From positions 868,001 through 932,000 of the forward strand of contig CAVQEK010000013.1 of the NCBI GenBank assembly GCA_963711495.1: a DNA stretch of 64,000 nucleotides, read 5' to 3'. The translations under genes were made by a program, and so were the position numbers. The DNA is from CAVQEK01 sp963711495. Its GTDB lineage: Bacteria > Bacteroidota > Bacteroidia > Cytophagales > Cyclobacteriaceae. Below are positions 16,881 to 26,140 of the stretch, piece after piece (the stretch's first letter is position 1; the number at the start of each line of letters is the position of its first letter). Under the pieces are notes generated by a model. The model was not told the origin of the DNA and made no database searches. It was given only the letters and a program-made list of their open reading frames with translations.

Positions 16881-18429
16881 TCAACACATTAAATCTGAAA
16901 TCGAAAGGATCCAGATACTCCATCAACACATTCAGAAAGTCTTTGTTATTGAAATAGAAGTTTAAAAAATTATCTGTTCGTTCCTGCAGATTGTCATTGG
17001 GAAACAGCCGTGATTTTAGGTTTTCAATTTGACGTAACCCAATCGCCTGATTTTGTTCTTCGGCTTTTTTCATGCGTTTTTCGATGTTTTCCAGGATTTT
17101 CTGGGTGCGCGCCAGTTCAGCTCCCACAAAACCTTCCAGTGATTGATCAACAGATAACGCTTTTTCATTAATTTGCTCAAATACTTTAGAAAGCCAGGAT
17201 TTTTCCTCTTCCAGATCTAGCTGGTGACTGGTATTTTGATGAATGTAAATATCTTTAAGTTCGTGGGCTGGACAGAACATCATTTTGACAGAGAGTCCAA
17301 GTTTTTCAATTTTTTTGGCCAGTGTACCACTGATAATAAGTGCAAAATTTCTGGGCAGCAGTATGGGAAAGTCTACCTGATAATGATCAAAAACCGGCTT
17401 TAGTTGCATCCAGTAGGCCATTTCTGCCGGACCACCTATATAGGCAAGATTGGGAAGTATCATTTCCTGATATAACGGTCGAAGCACAACATTTGGACTG
17501 AATTTTTCTGGCTCCCGGTCAATGAGTTTTCTCATTTCTTCTTTGGAAAATTCCAATGTTGTATTGAGCACTTTATATTGACCGCCTTCTTCTACAATGC
17601 GCTCACGTAATTCACGATCCAGATAAAAGAAATTGATCTCACGGGGAAAAATCTGTGTTTTGTATCCGACGTCGCACAAGTGTTTGTTGGTGTTTTCAAC
17701 CAGATGATTGGCATGATGGTGAAATATTTCCTCCTTAATCACCGGACCGAATAATTGCTTCAAATCAGGGTCGTCCGCATCAATGACCAACAGACCATAT
17801 TCGCCAAAAAAAGCGTTGACGATATACCGGGTTGCTTCAGCGAGACTCTTGTGATTGAGATATGCTTGTTCAAAAATTGGGGCTTTCTCGGGTAGCGCAT
17901 CTATGATTGATCTTAGGGAATTAGGATCCATTTTGCCTACAGCACCCTGTTGATTTTGTTCCCATTTGTATTCTTTCCCAAAAAGCCTGAAGTGGTTGAT
18001 TTCTTCAAAATCATGATCCTCCGAAGCCATCCAATACATAGGGACGAAATGATAGTCAGGAAATTGTTTTTTGAGTTGCCGAGCGGCATTAATGGTTGTA
18101 ATTATCTTATATATGAAATATAGCGGTCCCGTAAAAATATTGAGCTGATGACCTGTTGTGATGGTAAAGGTCTTTGGGTTTTGCAAAGCATTGATTTGCT
18201 CCGATATTTCTGTTGACATTTGAAGAGTTTTGTACTGCCGGCGCAATGAATCAGACAATATTTTCCGACGTTGATCATCGAAGGTTCGTTGATCGATAAT
18301 CGAATGAAAATTTTCCGGATTTGGCTCGAACGAATAAAACGGCTTTAGTTCTTTTTTACCGTTGATATAGTCTAAAAAAATAGGAGAGAAGCTGGCCGTC
18401 TCTCCAAGGTCGATTTTTTCCAATCTCAT
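16867..18429 (-). CDS. bshC: Bacillithiol biosynthesis cysteine-adding enzyme
   Basis: 520 residues. BshC couples cysteine to GlcN-malate in the last step of bacillithiol synthesis. Recognisable blocks are TITTGHQLNIFTGPLYFIYK, PMYWMASEDHDFEEINHFRL, LPRNFALIISGTLAKKIEKL and a central coiled coil (about 400-450). The length and the C-terminal NVLIGDE are typical. It lies 7 bases from rimO and overlaps the cyclo-ligase gene. Together with bshA and ytxJ it shows that this organism makes and uses bacillithiol. Confidence 0.95.
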   Translation of the reverse strand: MRLEKIDLGETASFSPIFLDYINGKKELKPFYSFEPNPENFHSIIDQRTFDDQRRKILSDSLRRQYKTLQMSTEISEQINALQNPKTFTITTGHQLNIFTGPLYFIYKIITTINAARQLKKQFPDYHFVPMYWMASEDHDFEEINHFRLFGKEYKWEQNQQGAVGKMDPNSLRSIIDALPEKAPIFEQAYLNHKSLAEATRYIVNAFFGEYGLLVIDADDPDLKQLFGPVIKEEIFHHHANHLVENTNKHLCDVGYKTQIFPREINFFYLDRELRERIVEEGGQYKVLNTTLEFSKEEMRKLIDREPEKFSPNVVLRPLYQEMILPNLAYIGGPAEMAYWMQLKPVFDHYQVDFPILLPRNFALIISGTLAKKIEKLGLSVKMMFCPAHELKDIYIHQNTSHQLDLEEEKSWLSKVFEQINEKALSVDQSLEGFVGAELARTQKILENIEKRMKKAEEQNQAIGLRQIENLKSRLFPNDNLQERTDNFLNFYFNNKDFLNVLMEYLDPFDFRFNVLIGDE

Positions 18430-18436
18430 AGGTGGA

Positions 18437-19807
18437 TTAATTCTGTGTATCTTTTATTAAAACTCCATCATTAACGGAAGAAGCCTGAGCTTTGTTTGTC
18501 GCTGGAACGCCATATAGATCAAATTCGGTAGCCCTTACAATGGTCGCTGTTACAAAGTCTCCAATCCGCACATAATTTTGGCGGGCATCAATCAGCACTT
18601 CATTATCAACTTCGGGAGAATCATATTCGGTCCGACCGATAAAATACCCCGATTCTTTGCGATCGATGAGTACAGGGAAAGTTTTGCCAATTTTTTGCTG
18701 GTTCAGGTCCAATGATATATCCTGTTGTATATCCATGAGTTCTGCGGCTCGTTTTTCCTTGGTTTTTTTTGGAATATTGTCCTTCATCGAATAACTCCGG
18801 GTGTTTTCTTCATGAGAATATGTAAAAACGCCCAGCCGGTCGAAGCGATGTTTCTCAATAAATTCCATCAATTCACCAAAGTCCTTACGTGTTTCACCAG
18901 GATGACCAACGATCATAGTGGTTCTGATGGCAATTTCCGGAATTCGAGTCCTGATTTGATCCAGAAGCGCAGCAGTTTTTTCTTTGGTGGTTCCCCTACG
19001 CATAATTTGCAGCATTTTGGTGGAAGCATGCTGTAAAGGAATATCAATGTAATTGCAAATATTTGACCTTTCACGGATCACATCCAGCACGTCCAAAGGA
19101 AAACCGGAAGGATATGCATAATGCAGTCTGATCCAGGAAATACCTTCGACATCGGACAATCGTCTCAATAAATCCGCCAGGGTTCGTTTCCCATATATAT
19201 CCAGGCCATAAAATGTAGAATCCTGGGCAATAAGCAATAATTCTTTCACGCCGTTTCTGGCCATATTTCTGGCTTCGGTTACCAATTCTTCTATTGGTCT
19301 GGAGATGTGTTTCCCGCGCATCAAAGGAATGGCGCAAAAGGAACATGGCCGGTCACAACCTTCGGAGATCTTCATGTAGGCGTAATGTCTTGAAGTGGTG
19401 ATAATGCGTTCCCCGATAAGTTCATGGCGATAATTGGCCTTAAATTTTTTGAGCAATAAAGGAAGTTCCATGGTGCCGAACCATGCATCAACATTGGGGA
19501 TCTCTTTTTCCAATTCTTCACGATAGCGTTGTGATAAACAGCCTGTCACGTACACTTTTTTGACAAGACCTTCTTTCTTGGCGTCGGCATATCGCAAAAT
19601 AGTGTCAATCGATTCCTGTTTGGCATTGTCAATGAAACCACAGGTGTTTATGATCACAACTTCCGAATCATCACGCAATGCTTCATGCGTCACAGCTATA
19701 CCATTTCCTTTTAACTGCGTAATCAAATTTTCCGAATCCACGAGGTTTTTCGAGCAACCCAGTGTTATCACATTCACACGTTCCTTTCTTATTCCTTTGG
19801 TTCTCAA
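18437..19807 (-). CDS. rimO: Ribosomal protein S12 methylthiotransferase
   Basis: 456 residues. Radical-SAM methylthiotransferase acting on an aspartate of S12. Three domains: UPF0004 with VITLGCSKNLVDSE, INTCGF and VTGCLSQRY (cluster cysteines), the radical-SAM core with ISEGCDRPCSFCAIP (CxxxCxxC) and GKHISRP, and a C-terminal TRAM domain (RKESGYFIGRTEYDSPEVDN, the form typical of RimO rather than MiaB). The C-terminus extends about 25 residues beyond the TRAM domain. Confidence 0.95.
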   Translation of the reverse strand: MRTKGIRKERVNVITLGCSKNLVDSENLITQLKGNGIAVTHEALRDDSEVVIINTCGFIDNAKQESIDTILRYADAKKEGLVKKVYVTGCLSQRYREELEKEIPNVDAWFGTMELPLLLKKFKANYRHELIGERIITTSRHYAYMKISEGCDRPCSFCAIPLMRGKHISRPIEELVTEARNMARNGVKELLLIAQDSTFYGLDIYGKRTLADLLRRLSDVEGISWIRLHYAYPSGFPLDVLDVIRERSNICNYIDIPLQHASTKMLQIMRRGTTKEKTAALLDQIRTRIPEIAIRTTMIVGHPGETRKDFGELMEFIEKHRFDRLGVFTYSHEENTRSYSMKDNIPKKTKEKRAAELMDIQQDISLDLNQQKIGKTFPVLIDRKESGYFIGRTEYDSPEVDNEVLIDARQNYVRIGDFVTATIVRATEFDLYGVPATNKAQASSVNDGVLIKDTQN

Positions 19808-19963
19808 TATTTTAAATTTAAAGTTGCAAACTTACAAAAAATTACGCTCTTGCCGGTCTGAGAAGATAAAACGTTTTGGCATAAAATTTAGCTGAAATGC
19901 ATCGAAATCAATTTATTGAATAACTTTGCGGCACATGTTGAAATAACCGAGAAGATCGCTGAA

Positions 19964-20482
19964 ATGCATACATTAAAAGCACATTTCATTCCATTTGTTT
20001 TAATATTTTCAGGTTTTCTGGTTCTTTCCTGTGAAAATGAAGATTGTGTTTCTGTACACACCAATAATTTTCTGGTAGAATTCTGGAAAGCCGACAGCTC
20101 GGCCACTCGGAAAATTGCTTTTTATTCCATCAAGGCAGAAAATAATGATTCGGTATTTTATAATCTCGATTCCGCAAGATCACTTTACAGTCTGCCTGTC
20201 AATCCGGCTGCTAATGCAACCACGTTCATATTCACGGAGATAGATACCATTATTCGTGACACCGTCAGTTATGAACCCCTGGATGTAAAAGCAGATACAT
20301 CATTTTCCAGTAAACTAATAGAGCTTTCGTATCAAAAAGGTGAACGGATAATTTCGGTAGATTGCGGAGTGGAGATCGCCTATAGTAAGGTCAATGTTGA
20401 AAAATGTGATTTTCCGAATTATGTACTCGAGAAAACAGATCTGTCAAGATTTAATCATGACAATATTAAGATATATTATTAG
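19964..20482 (+). CDS. DUF6452-like lipoprotein
   Basis: About 172 residues from the ATG at 19964. An in-frame ATG at 19916 would add 16 residues, but the later start places a lipoprotein signal (HFIPFVLIFSGFLVLSCENE, lipobox LVLSC) at the N-terminus. The mature protein is beta-rich with IDTIIRDTVSY and ends in a CGVEIAYSKV motif. It looks like the Bacteroidota family DUF6452, which is usually paired with DUF6048, as here: the next gene overlaps it by 26 bases. The role is unknown, presumably in the envelope. Confidence 0.72.
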   Translation: MHTLKAHFIPFVLIFSGFLVLSCENEDCVSVHTNNFLVEFWKADSSATRKIAFYSIKAENNDSVFYNLDSARSLYSLPVNPAANATTFIFTEIDTIIRDTVSYEPLDVKADTSFSSKLIELSYQKGERIISVDCGVEIAYSKVNVEKCDFPNYVLEKTDLSRFNHDNIKIYY

Positions 20483-21215
20483 CCTATTTTTTCTGCTGGG
20501 CACCTTTGGCGTTCAGGCACAATTAAATAGATATCTGCCCTCAGGGGTGCGTCTGGGTACCGAAGTCGGGGCCCTTCCATATTTGATTTTTTCCCAGCAA
20601 CAGAATCACATGGAATTTACCGGTGATGTTGATTTCGATCGTTATTATGCAGTGATTGACTACGGACAGGTGAATTACCATCTCAATGAAGATACCTACG
20701 ACTATAAGAATAATGGGAGCTATCTGAGAGTCGGAGGCGATGTGAATTTTATGTATAAAGACCCACATCTCAACATCGCTTTTTTTGGCATTCGCTATGC
20801 CATGAGCAATTTCAATGACCAGTTAAATTACAACACTAAAGCTGTTATTCAATCACAAACCGGCTGGCCTTCAACAATAGAAACTTCCGAAAATAACAAG
20901 GCAAGTGCTCATTGGGCTGAACTTGATGCCGGGCTGAAGGTACGGATTTACAAACAATTGTTTTTCGGATTTACCGTGCGATATAAAGTTTCACTAAAGG
21001 TTCAAAGTGATCCCAATGGGCATCTTCGCCCATATTATATTCCTGGTTTTGGTAAATACATCAATCCGGATTCCTGGGGATTGAGTTATTATGTATATTT
21101 AAGAATACCGTATCGCAAAAAAGTGATATACCAGAAAAAGGAAATACCGAAACCAAAATCAAAACCAACTGAAACCCCTGTAAGGCAACAAAACCTTAGA
21201 CCACAATCATTCTGA
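20457..21215 (+). CDS. DUF6048-like outer-membrane beta-barrel protein
   Basis: About 252 residues from the ATG at 20457, which puts a signal peptide (TILRYIISLFFLLGTFGVQA) first; an in-frame ATG at 20394 would add 21 non-signal residues inside the upstream gene. The mature part has barrel-like strands (LRVGGDVNFMYKDPHLNIAF, ELDAGLKVRIYKQLFFGFTV) with PYYIPGFGKY near the end and a Pro/Lys-rich tail. It overlaps the DUF6452 lipoprotein gene, which suggests the two act as a lipoprotein-barrel pair. Function is not known. Confidence 0.72.
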   Translation: MTILRYIISLFFLLGTFGVQAQLNRYLPSGVRLGTEVGALPYLIFSQQQNHMEFTGDVDFDRYYAVIDYGQVNYHLNEDTYDYKNNGSYLRVGGDVNFMYKDPHLNIAFFGIRYAMSNFNDQLNYNTKAVIQSQTGWPSTIETSENNKASAHWAELDAGLKVRIYKQLFFGFTVRYKVSLKVQSDPNGHLRPYYIPGFGKYINPDSWGLSYYVYLRIPYRKKVIYQKKEIPKPKSKPTETPVRQQNLRPQSF

Positions 21216-21227
21216 CAGAAGTAGCAT

Positions 21228-22178
21228 TCAACTCTTTTTGAACAGGGAATCTACAAACTCAAAACGGTTAAAGATCTGAAGATCATCAACTTTTTCTCCC
21301 ACGCCAATATACTTTACCGGAATTTTAAATTCATCGCTGATACCGAGTACAACACCTCCTTTGGCGGTGCCGTCAAGTTTTGTGATGGCGATAGACGTCA
21401 CTTCTGTGGCTTTCGTGAACTCCCTGGCTTGAATTACGGCGTTTTGACCAGTGCTGCCATCAAGGATCAGTAGCACTTCATGTGGCGCATCCTCCATTAT
21501 TTTTTTGATTACCCGCCTTATTTTAGAAAGTTCATTCATAAGGTTCACCTTGGTATGCAGCCTTCCCGCAGTATCAATGATCACCAGATCAGCATTGCTT
21601 TCTACTGCCTGTTTAACAGCATCATAGGCCACTGAGGCCGGATCTGTGTTCATGCCGTGCGATACTACCGGCACATCTACTCTTTCGCCCCAACGTTTTA
21701 ATTGATCGACTGCCGCTGCCCTGAAAGTATCTGCCGCTCCTAAAATGACTTTTTTACCAAGGTTTTTATAGTGTGATGCAAGTTTTCCGATTGTGGTTGT
21801 TTTGCCAACGCCATTTACGCCTACGATTAACATCACGTAGGGCTTAATACCGTCAGGCAGAATGAAATCCTGGGGATCGTCCACATTATTTTCATTAAGC
21901 AACGAAGCTATTTCTTCTTTCAAAATTCGGTTGAGATCATCCGTTCCCAGGTATTTGTCACGCGCCACACGTTCTTCTATTCGCCGAATGATTTTGATCG
22001 TGGTCTCAACGCCAACATCCGAAGAAATCAGTATTTCCTCCAGCTCATCGAGCACTTCGTCGTCAACTTTTGATTTGCCGACTACGGCTTTACCCAACTT
22101 TGAGAAAAAGCTTTGTTTGGTCTTTTCAAGGCCTTTATCTAAGGTTTCTTTATCGTTTTTGGAGAAAAATTTAAACAT
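21228..22178 (-). CDS. ftsY: Signal recognition particle receptor FtsY
   Basis: 316 residues: the NG GTPase core with little of the acidic A domain. GTPase motifs: GVNGVGKTTTIGKLA (G1), DTFRAAAVDQLKRW (G2), DTAGRLHTKVNLMNEL (G3), TKLDGTAKGGVVLGI (G4/G5), and GVGEKVDDLQIFNRFEFVDS at the end. It receives ribosome-nascent chain complexes from SRP at the membrane. It lies downstream of rpmB-rpmG-DUF4295 with a terminator hairpin in between. Confidence 0.96.
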   Translation of the reverse strand: MFKFFSKNDKETLDKGLEKTKQSFFSKLGKAVVGKSKVDDEVLDELEEILISSDVGVETTIKIIRRIEERVARDKYLGTDDLNRILKEEIASLLNENNVDDPQDFILPDGIKPYVMLIVGVNGVGKTTTIGKLASHYKNLGKKVILGAADTFRAAAVDQLKRWGERVDVPVVSHGMNTDPASVAYDAVKQAVESNADLVIIDTAGRLHTKVNLMNELSKIRRVIKKIMEDAPHEVLLILDGSTGQNAVIQAREFTKATEVTSIAITKLDGTAKGGVVLGISDEFKIPVKYIGVGEKVDDLQIFNRFEFVDSLFKKS

Positions 22179-22212
22179 GGAAAGCGTAGGTGTGATTTAT
22201 AAAAATATAAAA

Positions 22213-22237
22213 AAAGTCCCTTATTTGGAGGGACTTT
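22213..22237 (-). terminator. Terminator between the rpmB-rpmG-DUF4295 genes and ftsY
   Basis: AAAGTCCCT, 7-base loop, AGGGACTTT: a 9-bp stem. On the minus strand it is followed by a T-rich run (TTTTTATATTTTTAT), so it would stop or reduce transcription entering ftsY from the ribosomal genes. Confidence 0.7.
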
Positions 22238-22260
22238 CAATTGTTCCGCAAATTGAAATA

Positions 22261-22416
22261 TTATTTTCTTTCCAAAGTTTCCTTCACAAGTTCAACCGGC
22301 ACCATTTCTTCTTTGAAAGTGTATCCACCGGTTTTTTCAGATTTCACAGCTTTGATTACTTTGGCATAATCTTTACCGGTTCCGGTCTTCAGGGTAGCAA
22401 CAACTTTCTTTGCCAT
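22261..22416 (-). CDS. DUF4295 small basic protein
   Basis: 51 residues, read directly from the sequence: it begins MAKKVVATLKTGTGKDYAKV and ends VELVKETLERK. This short Lys-rich protein is the Bacteroidota family DUF4295, normally found right after rpmG as here (2 bases from the rpmG stop). It is probably a ribosome-associated protein by context, but that is inference. Confidence 0.88.
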   Translation of the reverse strand: MAKKVVATLKTGTGKDYAKVIKAVKSEKTGGYTFKEEMVPVELVKETLERK

Positions 22417-22418
22417 AA

Positions 22419-22601
22419 TTATTTAATTTCTTTGTGAACAGTATATTTCTTTAGTATTGGATTGTATTTTTTCAACTCAAGCCTTTCAGGGGTATTTTTT
22501 CTGTTCTTGGTGCTAATATACCGCGAGGTCCCCGCCATGCCTGAGTTTTTATGTTCGGTGCATTCCAAAATTACCTGGACTCTGTTGCCTTTTTTTGCCA
22601 T
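22419..22601 (-). CDS. rpmG: 50S ribosomal protein L33
   Basis: 60 residues starting AKKGNRVQVILECTEHKNSG and containing RYISTKNRKNTPERLELKKY, the L33 signature. The paired zinc cysteines of the C+ form are missing: only one Cys (ILECTE) is present, so it is a C-minus type. It is cotranscribed with rpmB (17 bases upstream). Confidence 0.96.
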   Translation of the reverse strand: MAKKGNRVQVILECTEHKNSGMAGTSRYISTKNRKNTPERLELKKYNPILKKYTVHKEIK

Positions 22602-22618
22602 TGAAATATAATTTTATT

Positions 22619-22858
22619 TTATTCAACAATTAAACCTTGTTGTCTGGCTTTTTTCAAAACGGATGAAATGCCATTTTTGTTGATGGTCCTTAAGGCCGAA
22701 ACAGATACTTTCAATGATACCCATCGCCCTTCTTCAGGAATATAGAATCGTTTTTTCTGAAGGTTTGGATAAAATTTCCGCTTTGTTCTATTATTGGCAT
22801 GCGAAACATTATTTCCAACTCTTGGCTTTTTCCCCGTTACCTGACAAATTCTAGCCAT
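22619..22858 (-). CDS. rpmB: 50S ribosomal protein L28
   Basis: 79 residues with ICQVTGKKPRVGNNVSHANN at the N-terminus, RTKRKFYPNLQKKRFYIPEE and VSVSALRTINKNG, all standard for L28. It is the first gene of the rpmB-rpmG-DUF4295 set. The 260-base divergent gap to rocD (22859-23119) should hold promoters for both directions; only the rocD-side box is recognisable. Confidence 0.97.
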   Translation of the reverse strand: MARICQVTGKKPRVGNNVSHANNRTKRKFYPNLQKKRFYIPEEGRWVSLKVSVSALRTINKNGISSVLKKARQQGLIVE

Positions 22859-23077
22859 TATTGTTATTATTTCTGGTTTTACAAATTGGTCTGCAAAATT
22901 GGCAAAAAATATTCGAAGTTCAAAATGCTCTTCTTTTTAAATATCATGATGGAGTAAATGTCCATTTGCGGTTTGGGCAATTCCGGAATTTGTTTAGGAA
23001 TTGGGTGGGGAACATGGAATTTCAAACATTTTTACTGTCAGTTTTTCAATCACGATCGTTAAAATAATAAAAATTAA

Positions 23078-23085
23078 TACCTTTG
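23078..23085 (+). promoter_or_regulatory. Candidate -7 box (TACCTTTG) for rocD
   Basis: An exact TAnnTTTG match, 34 bases before the rocD ATG. The -33 region (around 23052-23060, GATCGTTAA) lacks a perfect TTTG. Confidence 0.45.
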
Positions 23086-23119
23086 AATCGACACATTCTT
23101 CAGAATAATTGTTGGTGCA

Positions 23120-24361
23120 ATGATCGAAACAATACAAAATAGTCAACAGGCCAGGGAGCTTGAAGACAAATACGGCGCTAAAAATTACGCGCCTTTGCCT
23201 GTTGTTTTGCAAAAAGGAGAAGGCGTTTACTTATGGGATCTTGAGGGGAAAAGGTATTATGACTTTTTGTCGGCGTATAGTGCTGTTAACCAAGGGCACT
23301 GTCATCCAAAAATCATTGAGGCACTCCATGAACAAGCTACGAGGCTTACCCTTACATCACGGGCATTCCACAATGATGTGCTTGGTCAGTATGAAGAATT
23401 TGTAACCGACTATTTCGGTTATGATCGGGTTTTGCCGATGAATACCGGGGTAGAGGGGGGAGAAACAGCCGTAAAATTATGTCGAAAATGGGCTTATGAT
23501 GTTAAAGGAATACCAGACAACCAGGCAAAAATTATTTTTGTTGAAGGCAATTTCTGGGGGCGGACATTAGCGGCTATATCTTCATCAACTGATCCATTAA
23601 GCTACAAGGGATTTGGCCCTTACATGCCTGGTTATATCATAATTCCTTACAACGATATACCTGCCCTGGAGCAAGCGTTGCAAGACCTGAATGTTGCCGG
23701 TTTTATGGTGGAGCCCATTCAGGGAGAAGCTGGCGTTATCGTGCCTGATGATGGTTATTTAAACAGCGCTTATACACTATGTCGTGAAAAGAATGTGTTG
23801 TTTATTGCCGATGAAATACAAACCGGAATTGGCAGGACAGGCAAATTGCTGGCATGTGAATATGAAGGTTTCAAACCAGACATATTGATATTGGGTAAAG
23901 CACTTTCCGGCGGAGTAATGCCGGTATCTGCCGTGCTGGCATCAGATGAAATTATGTTGACCATTAAGCCAGGAGAACATGGTTCAACCTTTGGTGGAAA
24001 TCCGTTGGCTTGTGCAGTAGCAATAGCTGCATTGGAGGTGGTCAGAGATGAAAAGCTGGCAGAAAATGCCTATGAACTTGGCGGGATTTTCAGGCAGCGC
24101 ATGCAAAAATTGATAAAAAAGTGTGACCTGCTCAAACTGGTACGAGGGAAGGGGCTACTCAATGCCGTGGTGATCAACGATTTGCCTGAAAGTACTACTG
24201 CCTGGAATATTTGTATCCAATTGATGAAAAATGGTTTACTGGCCAAACCTACCCATGGCAATATTATTAGATTTGCACCGCCACTGGTTATTAATGAAGA
24301 ACAGTTGGATGCTTGTTGTGAAATTATTGAAAACACCTTCATATCATATCGTTGTAGATGA
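23120..24361 (+). CDS. rocD: Ornithine--oxo-acid transaminase
   Basis: 413 residues. PLP enzyme converting ornithine to glutamate-5-semialdehyde. Sequence markers: KYGAKNYAPLPVVLQKGEGV, the substrate region LSAYSAVNQGHCHPKI, MNTGVEGGETAVKLCRKWAY, the cofactor-binding FIADEIQTGIGRTGKLL, and LGKALSGGVMPVSAV with the Schiff-base lysine. These distinguish it from acetylornithine aminotransferase. The next gene starts within its stop codon (ATGA), so the two are translationally coupled. Confidence 0.95.
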   Translation: MIETIQNSQQARELEDKYGAKNYAPLPVVLQKGEGVYLWDLEGKRYYDFLSAYSAVNQGHCHPKIIEALHEQATRLTLTSRAFHNDVLGQYEEFVTDYFGYDRVLPMNTGVEGGETAVKLCRKWAYDVKGIPDNQAKIIFVEGNFWGRTLAAISSSTDPLSYKGFGPYMPGYIIIPYNDIPALEQALQDLNVAGFMVEPIQGEAGVIVPDDGYLNSAYTLCREKNVLFIADEIQTGIGRTGKLLACEYEGFKPDILILGKALSGGVMPVSAVLASDEIMLTIKPGEHGSTFGGNPLACAVAIAALEVVRDEKLAENAYELGGIFRQRMQKLIKKCDLLKLVRGKGLLNAVVINDLPESTTAWNICIQLMKNGLLAKPTHGNIIRFAPPLVINEEQLDACCEIIENTFISYRCR

Positions 24362-24921
24362 GAAAAATTGTGTTTGTCCTTCCGTTGTTTTTTGTTTTTC
24401 TGTCTTCTTTCCAGGAAGTAAAATTGGTGAAGACCAAAATTGGCGATGGTATCACCATGCAAATTCCTGAAAATTTCGTTTTGGTTTCGCAGCAGGAAGT
24501 AAAGCAAAGAAACATCAGCGACAAGGATCCATTGGCGTATTATACTGACCAGTCAGGCGATGTCGATTTTGTTGTCAACATGGCGTTTTCCCGGTGGCGA
24601 AACAGTGATATAGAGATGATGCGAAGTTTCTATAAATCGAATATTATGGGACTTTACGATCAGGTCAATTTTATTAGGGATGAGGTTGATGAGATCAATG
24701 ACAGGTCCTTTGCTGTATTTGAATTCGTATCGAAGGTGGAAGATGAGCGGAATTTATCGATCAGTGGCAATGCGATTAGCAAGTATGTTTATATTGAATA
24801 TGCTATCATAAACAACAAAACTGTATTATTTACTTTTAGTTGTCCGGCAAGGTTGAAAAATTACTGGGAGGCTACCGCCAGAAAAATGATGAATTCAGTT
24901 AATATAAGCAAAACACTTTAA
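24358..24921 (+). CDS. Secreted protein of unknown function coupled to rocD and tadA
   Basis: 187 residues with an N-terminal signal sequence (KIVFVLPLFFVFLSSFQ). The mature protein reads like a PsbP/DUF1795-style fold: GDGITMQIPENFVLVSQQE, DFVVNMAFSRWRNSDIEMMR, FTFSCPARLKNYW, but I cannot name a family with certainty. It overlaps the rocD stop by 4 bases and the tadA start by 1 base. The coupling shows cotranscription rather than a shared pathway. Confidence 0.65.
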   Translation: MRKIVFVLPLFFVFLSSFQEVKLVKTKIGDGITMQIPENFVLVSQQEVKQRNISDKDPLAYYTDQSGDVDFVVNMAFSRWRNSDIEMMRSFYKSNIMGLYDQVNFIRDEVDEINDRSFAVFEFVSKVEDERNLSISGNAISKYVYIEYAIINNKTVLFTFSCPARLKNYWEATARKMMNSVNISKTL

Positions 24922-25373
24922 TGCATTTATCGGTTTACTCACCAGAACGTTTCATGCGTGAAGCGTATGTGCAGGCCCAAATGGCATTTGAAATAGGGGA
25001 AGTACCGATAGGGGCAGTAGTCGTTTGTAAAAATCGTATTATTGCCAGAGCGCATAATCAGGTTGAAATGTTGAAAGATGCTACTGCGCATGCAGAAATG
25101 CTGGCGCTTACGGCGGCGTTTGAATACCTGGGAAGCAAATATTTGGAAGAATGTTCTCTGTATGTCACGCTGGAGCCTTGTATAATGTGTGCTGGTGCAA
25201 TGAATTGGGCACAGATAGATGCGGTTTATTTTGGAGCCAGTGATCCAAAGCGTGGATTCACACGAATTCATCATAGAATTCTTCATCAAAAGACTTCTAT
25301 TTACCGGGGTTTATTAGAAAATGAATGCACCACTTTGCTCAACGATTTTTTCAACAACCTGAGGGAAAACTAA
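24921..25373 (+). CDS. tadA: tRNA-specific adenosine deaminase
   Basis: 150 residues. It deaminates A34 of tRNA-Arg(ACG) to inosine. Zinc motifs HAEM (about residue 55, with the proton-shuttle Glu) and PCIMCAGAM (about 86-94) are intact; EVPIGAVVV near the N-terminus is typical of the family. Its start overlaps the preceding stop by one base (TAATG). About 140 bases to the sod gene carry no other gene. Confidence 0.93.
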   Translation: MHLSVYSPERFMREAYVQAQMAFEIGEVPIGAVVVCKNRIIARAHNQVEMLKDATAHAEMLALTAAFEYLGSKYLEECSLYVTLEPCIMCAGAMNWAQIDAVYFGASDPKRGFTRIHHRILHQKTSIYRGLLENECTTLLNDFFNNLREN

Positions 25374-25513
25374 ATGATGTCAAGGTATACTTCTTATGAT
25401 ATTAAGGTAAAAATTCCGTTAGTTGGTTTTATTTATACAACACGATAGATGTATTAATACAACTCAACAATTATTTATCAATTCAATGTTAAACCTAAAA
25501 ATTAATTTAAATT

Positions 25514-26119
25514 ATGGCTTTTGAACTTCCTTCATTGCCTTATGCATTTAATGCACTGGAACCGCATATCGATGCGAGAACGATGGAAATCCATCATGGT
25601 AAACATCATGCAGGTTATGTCGCAAAATTAAATGATGCTGTAAAAGGCACCGATGCTGAAGGTAAATCTCTAGAAGAATTAATGAAATCAGTCAGCAAGT
25701 TGTCTACTGCAGTGAGAAATAATGGTGGCGGACACTTCAATCACTCATTATTCTGGACAGTTATGTCACCAAATGGTGGAGGTAAACCTACCGATAAGCT
25801 TGCAGAGGCCATCAATAAAGATTTCGGTTCATTCGATGCTTTTAAGGATCAATTTTCAACCGCTGCAGCCACGCGATTTGGTTCAGGATGGGCCTGGTTA
25901 TGCTTAGATTCCGGTGGGAAACTATTCATTACTTCAACACCAAATCAAGACAATCCGGTGATGGACATATCAGAGAAAAAAGGTAAACCCATTCTTGGAA
26001 TTGATGTCTGGGAACATGCTTATTATCTTAATTATCAAAACAGAAGGCCCGATTATATCGCTGCCTTTTGGAATGTCATTGATTGGAATGCTGTCGCCAA
26101 ACGCTTCCAGCAAGCTTAA
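25514..26119 (+). CDS. sodA: Superoxide dismutase, Mn/Fe type (Mn-like residues)
   Basis: 201 residues. Metal ligands: HHGKHHAGY (His about 27), NHSLFW (His), and DVWEHAYY (Asp, His). The outer-sphere glutamine comes from the C-terminal half (TPNQDNPVMD) while NGGGHFNH has Gly at the Fe-type Gln position, so by residues it is Mn-type, although Bacteroidota enzymes can be cambialistic. A strong terminator follows directly. Confidence 0.94.
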   Translation: MAFELPSLPYAFNALEPHIDARTMEIHHGKHHAGYVAKLNDAVKGTDAEGKSLEELMKSVSKLSTAVRNNGGGHFNHSLFWTVMSPNGGGKPTDKLAEAINKDFGSFDAFKDQFSTAAATRFGSGWAWLCLDSGGKLFITSTPNQDNPVMDISEKKGKPILGIDVWEHAYYLNYQNRRPDYIAAFWNVIDWNAVAKRFQQA

Positions 26120-26140
26120 CAAAAAGTAACTACCATTCAA

